Of a stretch of DNA of 64,000 nucleotides, positions 1-7,988 are shown one piece after another. Numbering within the stretch: position 1 is the first letter of the stretch; each line of letters opens with the position of its first letter. Below the pieces are notes generated by a model that was not told where the DNA came from, made no database searches, and was given only the letters and a program-made list of their open reading frames with translations. The DNA is taken from NCBI GenBank assembly GCA_020831965.1, contig JAFIFP010000001.1, positions 1 through 64,000 on the forward strand, in the 5' to 3' direction. A program made the position numbers and the translations under genes. The stretch is from Idiomarina sp. (lineage in GTDB: Bacteria > Pseudomonadota > Gammaproteobacteria > Enterobacterales > Alteromonadaceae).

Positions 1-226
1 GTTTGTGGAAAGCCTGAACGGTAAGTTTAGAAACGAATGCCTCAATCAGCATTGGTTTAGAACACTGGATGAAGCACGTTACGATATTGAGCAGTGGCAG
101 CGTCATTACAACGAAGAACGACCGCACAGCTCACTGAATTACTTACCGCCAGCTGAGTACGCAAAGCAGGTGGCATAAAAACTGAAATCTCATTGAAAGT
201 GTGGTGTTATTTCAGGGGAAAGGTCA
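1..226 (+). mobile_element. Right end of an IS3-family insertion sequence
   Basis: The first 226 bases hold the 3' end of an IS3-type orfB transposase followed by a short non-coding tail. The tail ends in a sequence whose reverse complement begins TGACCTTTCCCCTGAAATAA (right terminal repeat about 201-226). IS3-family termini typically run TG...CA, which fits the final CA at 225-226. The left end lies outside the window, so completeness and target-site duplication cannot be judged. Beyond 226 the sequence becomes AT-rich and unrelated, which supports this position as the boundary. Confidence 0.75.
2..178 (+). CDS. IS3-family transposase OrfB, C-terminal 58 residues (cut by window edge)
   Basis: The open frame encodes the end of an IS3-type DDE integrase catalytic domain. 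It contains FVESLNGKFRNECL, where the E is the last acidic residue of the DDE triad, then WxxHYNEERPHSSL and a terminal LPPAEY motif; all are hallmarks of the rve domain of IS3 OrfB. It stops with TAA at 176-178. The start is beyond the left edge. No stops or shifts are seen in the part present, so the element may be intact. Confidence 0.85.
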   Translation, partial: FVESLNGKFRNECLNQHWFRTLDEARYDIEQWQRHYNEERPHSSLNYLPPAEYAKQVA

Positions 227-304
227 ATTGCAGATAATCACCGTGCCTGCTATAACATTTAAACGCCGATATATAAACAATGCGTAAAACCATGTTCTAA
301 ATGT

Positions 305-346
305 GATGTTAATTATATTAACATCATGATAAATATAAATATTTAT
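305..346. promoter_or_regulatory. Two adjacent perfect inverted repeats upstream of the hipA-like gene
   Basis: GATGTTAAT-TAT-ATTAACATC (305-325, 9-bp arms) is followed three bases later by ATAAATAT-AA-ATATTTAT (329-346, 8-bp arms). They lie in very AT-rich DNA 70-110 bp before the HipA-like start codon. Such palindromes are typical operators for HTH proteins, and the downstream protein has its own N-terminal winged helix, so autoregulation is a reasonable inference. Chance palindromes are commoner in AT-rich DNA, which lowers confidence. Confidence 0.4.
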
Positions 347-415
347 ATGCTTTTAATCGTGCTTTAAATGCTGCGTACAGCGCTTTGAAATCATGTTCAT
401 GATGGCTAGGAATTT

Positions 416-1798
416 ATGGCGACGATAACTGATAACATTTTGCTAACCCTTCGATCTGGCCCTCGGTCGGCGGCCGACATCGCCACTCGTTTGGGTGTTG
501 ACGCATCGACTGTCAGCCGACAACTCAACGCTATTAATGATCAAGTAATTAAGGCCGGCAGCGGTCGCGGAACGCGGTGGTATTTAAGCCGACCGTTAGA
601 GCATCTTGATGAGGCGAGGAATCTCCCGATTTACCGAGTGAGTGCTCATGGGAGGGCAGAGCGAATCGCTAATTTGTATTCCGTATATCCTGCTGACACC
701 TATCTCGTTGAATACTTTCGCCCAACAAATAGTGATGCTCCGCCAAACATGAGCAGGGAGTGGACTTGCTACGAATCCTTACCTTGGTGGTTAAATGATA
801 TGCGACCTCAGGGGTTCTTGGGTCGGTTACTTGCTAAAAAGGTGCGTAGTAGCGGAGAGCAGCTCGATGCTGACCCTCGCCGATGGCGAGATGATCATGT
901 ACTCGCTATTTTACTGAAGTATCCCCAAGATCATGTTGGTAACTTACTCATTGGGGATGTGGCATATGAAGCTTGGCTTCAGCGCCGAGAGCCACAACCA
1001 ATTAGTGATTTGGCTGCCGCTAAAATTGCCGATGCCATTGCAGCTGGTGAGCACTTTGAATCTTCAGCGCAGGGCGAGCAACCAAAGTTTACGGCACGGC
1101 TCACTGAGGGTGACTGCATTGTAAAGTTCTCAGGTGTAGTCGAGCAAACACAAGAAGATGGCGTGCCAAACCGATGGGCTGATTTATTGCATACAGAGGC
1201 TCTAGCATCCGTGGCTTTGAACGCTGCGCTACCTGGAATTGCAGCTCTTAATCGCAGTTTTAATGAAAACGGTAGAACTCTGTTAGCTTCGCTACGATTC
1301 GATCGCACCACGCAGGGTGGTCGTAACGGTTTGGTTTCATTTACGAGCTTAGATGCCGAATTTGTAGGTAAAGCGAATAGACCGTGGCCCGTGATTGTTG
1401 ATGCACTGCACCAAGAAAGGGTGGTCACAGAAAAGACGGTGATGTGGTGCAAAGTGGCATGGGCATTTGGGCAACTGATTGCAAATTCAGATATGCATTT
1501 AGGTAATGTTTCGGTGATTCATCGTGGCGCACAACCTTATGAGTTGGCACCTATCTACGACATGTTACCCATGCACTATGCTCCAACAGCTGCCGGAGAT
1601 TTGCCTTCGGAACTCTATCAGATTCGTGTGATTCCAGAAGTACCTCGGGTGTGTTGGGAAATGGCGTTCTCAGCGGCAATCCAATTCTGGGAGTTGGTGT
1701 TAATCCATACGGATATTAGTTTGCATTTCAAAGTGTTGGCAGAAAGGCAGCTACAACATGTCAGAGGTTTCGAGCAGGCATTAGCGCGAATGGCCTAA
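416..1798 (+). CDS. yjjJ: HipA-family Ser/Thr kinase with N-terminal winged helix (YjjJ type)
   Basis: Residues 5-45 form a winged HTH (GPRSAADIATRLGVDASTVS). The rest is a HipA-type kinase: EGDCIVKFSG (nucleotide-binding Lys), FDRTTQGGRNG, the catalytic loop NSDMHLGN (D359, N364) and the metal-binding APIYDMLPM. Length (460 aa) and the built-in HTH match E. coli YjjJ, a HipA homologue without a separate HipB antitoxin. HipA-family kinases phosphorylate aminoacyl-tRNA synthetases or other targets and cause dormancy; the target here is unknown. No small upstream antitoxin ORF is present, so the fused HTH probably does the DNA binding. It sits directly beside an IS element end. Confidence 0.85.
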   Translation: MATITDNILLTLRSGPRSAADIATRLGVDASTVSRQLNAINDQVIKAGSGRGTRWYLSRPLEHLDEARNLPIYRVSAHGRAERIANLYSVYPADTYLVEYFRPTNSDAPPNMSREWTCYESLPWWLNDMRPQGFLGRLLAKKVRSSGEQLDADPRRWRDDHVLAILLKYPQDHVGNLLIGDVAYEAWLQRREPQPISDLAAAKIADAIAAGEHFESSAQGEQPKFTARLTEGDCIVKFSGVVEQTQEDGVPNRWADLLHTEALASVALNAALPGIAALNRSFNENGRTLLASLRFDRTTQGGRNGLVSFTSLDAEFVGKANRPWPVIVDALHQERVVTEKTVMWCKVAWAFGQLIANSDMHLGNVSVIHRGAQPYELAPIYDMLPMHYAPTAAGDLPSELYQIRVIPEVPRVCWEMAFSAAIQFWELVLIHTDISLHFKVLAERQLQHVRGFEQALARMA

Positions 1799-1824
1799 AT
1801 CTACTTATAGAATTATTGCGCAGG

Positions 1825-2511
1825 TTAACCATCCACACTCATCGACAAAATCCGTGACAGGTGCGCGTAGGGTCGTTGCGTTTCTTCATGCCAGGTATTG
1901 AAGACGGCTTGCGCTTGCTTGAGCTCTTTTTGTGAGCCCGGCGAAGCGTCGAGCAAGTTGTGGTTGCGCAAGGCAGTAGTCACGTCGTTGGACAGGATAA
2001 AGCCGTCCCAACCGACCATGCGTAGAAAGTATTGGGCACTGGCTCCGCCGAGGCGGGCGCCATGCTTCTTTAGCCAAAGCAGCAAACCCACTTGGTCTTC
2101 ATGCGGCCACTGGGCAAGGAATGCGCCGAAGCTGCCATGGGTTTCGGCGGCTTCAACAATCATGTAGGCGTTCTGCGGCACGGTCGCTATCTTTTGCATG
2201 TTGCGCACAATGCGGGTATCTCGCGCTAAAGCCTCTAATCGCTCCGGTGGCACTTGTGCCCAATAGATGGGTACAAAGCCACTAAATGCTTCTTCAAATC
2301 CGTCCCATTTATTCTCGATAATGCGCCACACAAAACCGGCACGAAATACACATTTGGTGATCGCCGCTAAGTAACGGTCATCTCCAAGCGCGGTGAGCTC
2401 TGAAGCGTTTGCGATGCGTGGTAACCGCCTAATAACCTCGGCTTCTCCACCATTTTTACTACCATGGCGCGCCATGGCTCGCTCGTAAAAATAATCGAAT
2501 TTAATAGTCAT
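1825..2511 (-). CDS. DNA-3-methyladenine glycosylase I family protein
   Basis: A 228-aa protein of the Tag-type (HhH superfamily) glycosylase family, which removes 3-methyladenine from alkylated DNA. Recognisable parts are the FRAGFVWRIIENKWDGFEEAFSGF block (family pattern of a buried Trp and acidic base pocket) and the later MVGWDGFILSNDV segment. Classical Tag binds zinc through an N-terminal Cys and C-terminal His/Cys residues. Those are not evident here, so this is a divergent subgroup. It is first downstream of yjbQ with a 25-bp gap on the same strand, so co-transcription with yjbQ is likely. Confidence 0.75.
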   Translation of the reverse strand: MTIKFDYFYERAMARHGSKNGGEAEVIRRLPRIANASELTALGDDRYLAAITKCVFRAGFVWRIIENKWDGFEEAFSGFVPIYWAQVPPERLEALARDTRIVRNMQKIATVPQNAYMIVEAAETHGSFGAFLAQWPHEDQVGLLLWLKKHGARLGGASAQYFLRMVGWDGFILSNDVTTALRNHNLLDASPGSQKELKQAQAVFNTWHEETQRPYAHLSRILSMSVDG

Positions 2512-2536
2512 GATTAGGCTTCCAGATGTGCGGTGT

Positions 2537-2959
2537 TTAAGAGATTAGCGTGAGTACCAAGCTGCGCGAGCCACCATGATCGCGATGCTCGCACAGATAA
2601 ACACCCTGCCATGTCCCCAGGTTTAAACGCCCTTGCGTGACAGGTATGGTCACTGAACTTCCCAATATACTCGCTTTCAGATGTGCCGGCATATCGTCGG
2701 GTCCCTCGCAGGTGTGCCGATAATAGGGAGCGTTTTCTGGCACAAACTCGTTGAAGTGACTTTCAAAGTCTTGGCGCACTGTGGGGTCCGCATTCTCATT
2801 AATCGTCAGGGACGCCGAGGTGTGCTGAATAAACACCTGCAGCACGCCGGCTTCCACTGCGTCGAAATTAGCTAATGCGGATTCAATGTCACGGGTGATC
2901 AGGTGAAAGCCACGTGGCTTGGCCGCAATTCTGATCGTGGTTTGTTGAGTGGCCATCAT
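2537..2959 (-). CDS. yjbQ: YjbQ / UPF0047 family protein
   Basis: A 140-aa UPF0047 protein. The signatures QHTSASLTINENADPTVRQDFE and GSSVTIPVTQGRLNLGTWQ carry the conserved His and Gly positions of the family. E. coli YjbQ has been described as having weak thiamine-phosphate synthase activity, and the true role is unsettled. Two tandem ATGs (2959 and 2956) follow a GGAGG sequence; the second has the better spacing. It lies between rlmA and the glycosylase gene, all on the minus strand with short gaps. Confidence 0.9.
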   Translation of the reverse strand: MMATQQTTIRIAAKPRGFHLITRDIESALANFDAVEAGVLQVFIQHTSASLTINENADPTVRQDFESHFNEFVPENAPYYRHTCEGPDDMPAHLKASILGSSVTIPVTQGRLNLGTWQGVYLCEHRDHGGSRSLVLTLIS

Positions 2960-3001
2960 TGTTCCTCCAAATCTTAAATACCGAGGGTTGCACGCTTCGC
3001 T

Positions 3002-3829
3002 CTATGCGCGTACCTCAAACTCCCGCACCCACACATCCACAGTGACCGTGAGCTCTTGCAGCGCTTCTGCGGCGGCACGGCCTTCGGCGCTGGCGCGATA
3101 TAAATGAGGTGTCATCACCAGCAAGTCTTGGATGGCTTGTGGGTTCGGTAGATGCACTGCGTAAGTTACGCGCGCTTCTGATGTAAGCACCCACTTCGCA
3201 TCAGACACAGGCAACTGCGCGGGTTTCGCCTTTAGTTCAGGATAAATAATCTGCTTAAGCTCGGTAAGATGCGCAGTGGCAGGATCGACCATGACCAAAC
3301 GTCCGGTAGGTTTTAATACGCGACGAAATTCACTTTCGACCGGAAAACCGAACACGCAGAGCAGGCTGTCCATACTCGCGCTGGCAATGGGGATTTGGCT
3401 ATTAGAAGCCACCATCCAAGTTACTCGTTTATCCAACTTGGCCGCCGCTTGCACTGCCCACTTGGAGATATCCAGTGCGGCTGGGGCAAGCGAAAGCTCA
3501 CTGGCATGGGCAAGGAGCTGGCGTAGGTAATAACCTTCACCACAGCCAGCGTCGAGGAGGGTCTGCGGGTTCTGACTTAGCACCACTTCTGCCACCACAT
3601 TTGCGAGCTGCGCATAGAAACCCTGCGCGAGAAAGTTCGCGCGGGCGTTCACCATGGCTTTGCTATCGCCGGGATCTTTGGAGCGTTTATTCTGAACTGG
3701 CAATAAGTTCACATAACCCTGCTTGGCCACATCAAAGCTATGCCCGTTGACGCAGCGCCAAGTTTTCTCTGTTAACCTAAGAGGCTCACCATCCAAAGGA
3801 CAGCGCAGTGTAGTAAACGGAGTGATCAA
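3002..3829 (-). CDS. rlmA: 23S rRNA (guanine-N1)-methyltransferase RlmA
   Basis: The zinc-finger start (CPLDGEPL...RCVNGHSFD), the segment AKQGYVNLLPVQNKRSKDPG and the SAM-binding LLDAGCGEGYYL identify RlmA, which methylates G745 of 23S rRNA. In E. coli the second zinc ligand is Cys (CPLC); here it is Asp (CPLD). An ATG at 3958 would add 43 unrelated residues and leave only 3 bp to the divergent gene at 3962. I therefore prefer the TTG at 3827-3829, preceded by GGAAAAGG, which gives 275 aa, close to the family length. The start is inferred; the identity is secure. Confidence 0.85.
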   Translation of the reverse strand: MITPFTTLRCPLDGEPLRLTEKTWRCVNGHSFDVAKQGYVNLLPVQNKRSKDPGDSKAMVNARANFLAQGFYAQLANVVAEVVLSQNPQTLLDAGCGEGYYLRQLLAHASELSLAPAALDISKWAVQAAAKLDKRVTWMVASNSQIPIASASMDSLLCVFGFPVESEFRRVLKPTGRLVMVDPATAHLTELKQIIYPELKAKPAQLPVSDAKWVLTSEARVTYAVHLPNPQAIQDLLVMTPHLYRASAEGRAAAEALQELTVTVDVWVREFEVRA

Positions 3830-3961
3830 GGGCCTTTTCCAAGCAGACGGTCGATAGTCTCGTATTGTATGGTAGTTCGTCACAAAGATCAGGGCCGAAT
3901 GACTGGGATTAACCACTGGCACAAGCCACTGAAATAAACAGAGGGGCAAGTAAGACAACCC

Positions 3962-4258
3962 ATGCGGAAATCAGATAAGAAAATCGACAATGACATTATT
4001 CGCCGCCTGACTGCCTTATGTGAGGAAGCGAAATACGATTACACCGGCTTTGAATGGCTCACGCACGAGGTAAATTACCAACGCTTTCCGCAAAGCTTGA
4101 AAGTACTGTTGGTATTCAACGACGAGGTGGCGGAACCGGCAATGCTTCAGTCATTGCGAGACCTGATTCCAAAAGTCCAAGACGCACTCGAGCCAGTGAT
4201 TGGCGGTCGGTTGCCGGCAGCTCAGATAGAAGCTGCCCGCGAACACTCGGTACACTAA
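3962..4258 (+). CDS. Conserved hypothetical protein (98 aa)
   Basis: A small soluble protein divergent from rlmA, beginning MRKSDKKIDNDIIRRLTALC and containing GFEWLTHEVNYQRFPQSLKV. Short proteins with this pattern recur in marine gammaproteobacteria and are sometimes labelled Fis-family regulator, but I see no convincing HTH of the Fis type. Function is unknown. The 132 bases between its start and the TTG start of rlmA would carry both divergent promoters. Confidence 0.7.
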   Translation: MRKSDKKIDNDIIRRLTALCEEAKYDYTGFEWLTHEVNYQRFPQSLKVLLVFNDEVAEPAMLQSLRDLIPKVQDALEPVIGGRLPAAQIEAAREHSVH

Positions 4259-4272
4259 AACCAGTCCGAAAT

Positions 4273-5484
4273 TCAGTCGGAAACAGCTGCCGCAATGGCA
4301 CGCATGACGGTAAATGCTTCCGCCCCACGCCAGTCCCACAGCGGATCGCCTGCATGTTGTACAATTACCACATCGCGCCGCTCATCTACCCAAATATACT
4401 GGCCATAGACCCCGGCAAAGAAGTATTCACCCTCGTGTCCTTCGGGTACCCAAAAGTGCAGGCCATAACCACGGGGACCATAGGATGGTGTGCCACCAAC
4501 CTCATGAGCAGGTGACACCGGACGAGTGGCTTCTTGAACCCAACCTTCGGGCAATAGGCGCTCGTCGTTCCATACCCCATCTTGTAGATAGAATTGACCC
4601 ATTAAGGCGTAGTCCTCACTGGTGGCCTGCATGCAGCAATAGCCAACGGCTACGCCACGTTGTCCGGGCACATGTTGCAACCAACTGCCATCAGCGGTCA
4701 TGCCAAGCGGCGTCCAAATACGTTCTTGTACCACCTCTACAAGTGGCCCGCCAAAGACCTGTCGTACCACAGCAGAGAGCACTTGCGAATTGGTGCTGAC
4801 ATAATGAAAGTGCTCACCGGGCACCTGGTCACTGGGGCCAAAGGCGCGCGCTAATCGGTCGGGGCTACGGCCTAAGATAAAGGCATTAAAGAAGAAGGGG
4901 CGTACATCGGAGGGGCGGTTGGCAGAATACTCTTCGTTGAACTCCACGCCAGCCGACATCATTAGCAAATGACGCAGTGACACCGAGCCATAATAGCTAC
5001 CTGCATATTCAGGAGCGTAACGTTCTGCTGGGTCATCTAGGCTGTCAATCAGTCCATCCTTGAGTGCCATCGCAATTAATGTCGCGACATAACTTTTACC
5101 TACAGACCAGGAAGTAAAACGGGTAGTTTCGTCGGCACCATGCAAAAAACGCTGATGTACCATTTCACCCCCACGCAGAACAGTCAGTCCCATCACGCGC
5201 GCTTCTTCCAAATAAGTGTCGAGCGAGCGCAGCTCTCCCTGCCACTCATAATGCAGATCCAAGGGTTGCACGTTACGTGGCAGCTTGGTGGGTTGCATGG
5301 CAAGAATTCGACGACTCGGTAGAATCTCATCCATGCGTTGGAAGGTTGTTACATACTCGGCGGGATTATCGAGCGCACGCACAGTCGCTGGCGCAAAGGG
5401 CGACCACGGGCGGTAGTACCAGCCTCCAAAAATCAGGACGATGGCAATCATGAGTACAAGTAGGCCGATCCAAATGCGTTTCAT
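4273..5484 (-). CDS. Membrane-anchored serine hydrolase, class C beta-lactamase-like
   Basis: Residues 5-26 form an N-terminal membrane anchor (WIGLLVLMIAIVLIFGGWYY), placing the enzyme in the periplasm. The body is a beta-lactamase/PBP-like fold: WSVGKSYVATLIAMAL supplies the SxxK nucleophile motif, HYVSTNSQVLSAVV the YxN-like motif, and VVIVQHAGDP the third (KTG-like) strand. Length (403 aa) and the DGxWLQ / GYCCMQATSEDYALMG region resemble the 6-aminohexanoate-dimer hydrolase/EstB group rather than true beta-lactamases. The substrate is unknown. The 236 bp between it and the next gene show no other gene. Confidence 0.8.
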   Translation of the reverse strand: MKRIWIGLLVLMIAIVLIFGGWYYRPWSPFAPATVRALDNPAEYVTTFQRMDEILPSRRILAMQPTKLPRNVQPLDLHYEWQGELRSLDTYLEEARVMGLTVLRGGEMVHQRFLHGADETTRFTSWSVGKSYVATLIAMALKDGLIDSLDDPAERYAPEYAGSYYGSVSLRHLLMMSAGVEFNEEYSANRPSDVRPFFFNAFILGRSPDRLARAFGPSDQVPGEHFHYVSTNSQVLSAVVRQVFGGPLVEVVQERIWTPLGMTADGSWLQHVPGQRGVAVGYCCMQATSEDYALMGQFYLQDGVWNDERLLPEGWVQEATRPVSPAHEVGGTPSYGPRGYGLHFWVPEGHEGEYFFAGVYGQYIWVDERRDVVIVQHAGDPLWDWRGAEAFTVMRAIAAAVSD

Positions 5485-5720
5485 ATCTTTGCCTTAAACG
5501 AGTTGTAACATATTCAGTGCCAGCCTGTGAGTGCCCTCTGAAGCTATGCCTAAGAGCACCTTAAACAACGTGACAAGAGCAGGCAAGTTGAAATCAGGAC
5601 GACTGATCAAAGCACCTAGGTCAGTATCTCGGCCCCTAGTTCCAGGACCAAAGTTTAGCTACTATCGATGTTGCGCCACGCGTTTTTCAAAAAGTACTTA
5701 AAGGATATAGGTAAAACATA

Positions 5721-6290
5721 ATGGAAATGAAATCGAATGTATTCGCACTCACATTAATTCTTTGTGCAGCCTTCTGCTTGGCAACGGGCATGTCTTCCAC
5801 TGCTACCGCTGCAACCGCGGAACGGGCAGACACGCAAAAGAGCTTCGATGAAGTTGTGCGCGATACGCAGCCACCAGCAGGTCCAGTACATCGCGTTCGT
5901 GACGGTGTGTTCAGCCCCATTCAAGCCGTGGTATATGCTGCCCAAGCCGCACCTGCCAGTATTGAAGGAACCTTCGGCTTCGAAGTGAGAAATGTGGGGC
6001 AAGCGCGTAACGGCACCATTTACTTCAATAGTGAACTGAACTATCGCGAACAAATGAATGTCACCGTACGCATGAGCCAGCGGGCAGCCAGTTATTTGCA
6101 ACGCACCTATGGGCGCGATTGGGTGAATGAAATAGTGGGTCGTAACATCGAAGTGACCGGTGAAGCGAAACGCGTTCCGATCTACTTTTTCTTCCAAAAT
6201 GGACAGCGCAGCGATTCCTACTATTACCAAACCCAAATTGAAATTAGCCGCCCGGAGCAGTTTAAAATATTGCCTGCTCAGGGCGAGTAG
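5721..6290 (+). CDS. Exported hypothetical protein
   Basis: A 189-aa protein with a clear signal peptide (residues 3-31, MKSNVFALTLILCAAFCLATGM, probable cleavage after TATAA). The mature part contains NGTIYFNSELNYREQMNVTV and GRNIEVTGEAKRVPIYFFFQNG, a pattern of short beta strands compatible with an OB-like barrel; this is a weak inference. The start is either the ATG at 5721 or the ATG six bases later, and AGGATATAGG lies just upstream. It lies convergent with eda, with 41 bp between the stops. Confidence 0.65.
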   Translation: MEMKSNVFALTLILCAAFCLATGMSSTATAATAERADTQKSFDEVVRDTQPPAGPVHRVRDGVFSPIQAVVYAAQAAPASIEGTFGFEVRNVGQARNGTIYFNSELNYREQMNVTVRMSQRAASYLQRTYGRDWVNEIVGRNIEVTGEAKRVPIYFFFQNGQRSDSYYYQTQIEISRPEQFKILPAQGE

Positions 6291-6331
6291 TCAGCCCTGA
6301 TGCGACGGGGCAAAAGTTACGGGGCAAAAAG

Positions 6332-6976
6332 TTATGGGGTCAGAAGAACAGCTTGGGCGACAAGCTTCTCGATCTGACCCCAATCTTTCTGAGCAATTGC
6401 CTGCTTAGGGAGAATCCAAGAGCCGCCGACGCAGCGCACGTTAGGCAAGGCCAGATAGTCGCGATAATTCCCTTGATGAATTCCGCCCGTAGGACAAAAT
6501 GCAATGTTCGGAAATGGGCCTGCAATGGATTTCAACATGGCAACGCCACCGGCCGCTTCTGCTGGGAAAAACTTTAGATGATCATAACCCGCAGCCTTTG
6601 CCTGCATCAGCTCTGAAATAGTCGCAACGCCTGGAATTAAAGGAATATCTCCCGCGCGACCCGCTGCTAGCAACAATGCGGTAATGCCTGGACTAATCGC
6701 AAACTGCGCTCCCGCACTTTGCACTGCAGCAAGCTCTTCGGGCGTGGTAACGGTTCCTGCACCGACCGTGGCCTCAGGCATCAGGCGACGCAACAGTGCT
6801 ATCGCTTCCAGAGCAACCGGTGTTCTCAGGGTGACTTCAAACAGTGAGATGCCCGCATTGAGAAGGGCGCGCCCCATCGGTTCTGCATCTTCGAGCTGAT
6901 CGATCACCATGACCGGAACTACCGGGGTAAGTTTAAAAATATCAGCGGGTGCGATCTGCCAGTGTGAAAAGCTCAT
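6332..6976 (-). CDS. eda: 2-dehydro-3-deoxy-phosphogluconate (KDPG) aldolase
   Basis: The enzyme splits KDPG into pyruvate and glyceraldehyde-3-phosphate, the last ED step. Family motifs are FEVTLRT (catalytic Glu), VGAGTVTTPEEL, YDHLKFFPAEAAGG (Schiff-base Lys) and CPTGGIHQGNY for phosphate binding. Its 214 aa match E. coli Eda. Its ATG overlaps the glk stop by four bases (ATGA, 6973-6976), so it is translationally coupled as the last gene of the zwf-pgl-edd-glk-eda operon. Confidence 0.97.
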   Translation of the reverse strand: MSFSHWQIAPADIFKLTPVVPVMVIDQLEDAEPMGRALLNAGISLFEVTLRTPVALEAIALLRRLMPEATVGAGTVTTPEELAAVQSAGAQFAISPGITALLLAAGRAGDIPLIPGVATISELMQAKAAGYDHLKFFPAEAAGGVAMLKSIAGPFPNIAFCPTGGIHQGNYRDYLALPNVRCVGGSWILPKQAIAQKDWGQIEKLVAQAVLLTP

Positions 6977-7968
6977 GGTCTATTTTCCAAGGTTTGTTTT
7001 AAGTATTGCCCAACACCACGTAGGCCAGCATATTCTGCCGTGATCACAAAGCAGGGAATGGCTTCAGCAACCTTACAGAAGCGTCCTTTGTGCTCAAACC
7101 GCGCACGAAAGTTTGAGGTAGTCATGAGGTTGAGGAGCTTCGGTACTACGCCACCAGCAATGTACACGCCACCATAAGTATTGAGATTCAGAGCCAAGTT
7201 CCCAGCGAAGGCGCCTAGGCTTTCGAAGAACTGATTTACTGTTTCTAATGCCAAGGTGTCGATACCACTTAATGCACGCTGACCAATTTTAGCCGCGCTC
7301 AGTGGAGCGACATTGCGACCATGATAGTCGGCGAGTGCCAGATAGATATTCTCGAGCCCCGGTCCTGACAGAACACGCTCTGCGGAGACCCGCCCGAAGC
7401 GATTCTGAATAAAGCGATGAATCGCCCATTCTTTCTCATTGGTGGGAGCCCAATCTACGTGGCCACCTTCACCCGGTAGCGGCATGACCGTGCCATTACT
7501 GAGCGTGATCAAGTGACCTACGCCAAGCCCTGTGCCCGCTCCAAGAATGGCCTTGGGTGCTTTGGGAGTAATCTTACCGCCACCGATTTGTTTTAGTTCA
7601 CTTGGCTTCAGTGTCACGATACTCATGGCGGCGGCCGCAAAATCGTTGAGCACAATAAAAGTTTTGAGCTTCATGCTTTTGCGAATGCCACGAACCGAAA
7701 ACTGCCAATAATGATTGGTCATGTTGATTTCATCCGAGTCAACCGGACACGCGATGGCAATGGCCACATGCTCAAGTGGCACCTCTTGCTCTTCGCTGTA
7801 AGCGGTCATCACATCGGTCAGCGTTGGGTAGTCGGCACAGGGAAACACTTGAATGCGATCGAGCTCAAAAGTTTCCAAGTTAATGCGACTAAAGCGTGCA
7901 TTGGTGCCACCGATGTCAGCGACTACCGCGAAAGTGTCGAGCTTAAGTTCTTCGTTGTTGTTCACCAT
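6973..7968 (-). CDS. glk: Glucokinase
   Basis: ATP-dependent phosphorylation of glucose, feeding Zwf. The phosphate-1 loop VVADIGGTNARFS, the phosphate-2 region AILGAGTGLGVGHL and PGEGGHVDWAP mark the Glk (not ROK) family. Length 331 aa is typical. It lies 20 bp after edd and overlaps eda. A glucokinase in this operon implies that free glucose is a main intracellular entry point, consistent with the neighbouring beta-glucan locus. Confidence 0.96.
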   Translation of the reverse strand: MVNNNEELKLDTFAVVADIGGTNARFSRINLETFELDRIQVFPCADYPTLTDVMTAYSEEQEVPLEHVAIAIACPVDSDEINMTNHYWQFSVRGIRKSMKLKTFIVLNDFAAAAMSIVTLKPSELKQIGGGKITPKAPKAILGAGTGLGVGHLITLSNGTVMPLPGEGGHVDWAPTNEKEWAIHRFIQNRFGRVSAERVLSGPGLENIYLALADYHGRNVAPLSAAKIGQRALSGIDTLALETVNQFFESLGAFAGNLALNLNTYGGVYIAGGVVPKLLNLMTTSNFRARFEHKGRFCKVAEAIPCFVITAEYAGLRGVGQYLKQTLENRP

Positions 7969-7988
7969 AAACGCTCTTATTTTTATAT

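Noticed and set aside
979-1452. A 157-aa minus-strand frame opposite the HipA gene
   Set aside because: It is a shadow of the HipA-like coding sequence; no family motifs, and the plus-strand protein is clearly conserved.
6332-6400. GGGGTCAGA and its complement at the 3' end of eda, similar to the recB linker unit
   Set aside because: Both sit in plausible eda coding sequence (WGQIEKL, LLTP), and the shared core is only nine bases, so chance is likely.
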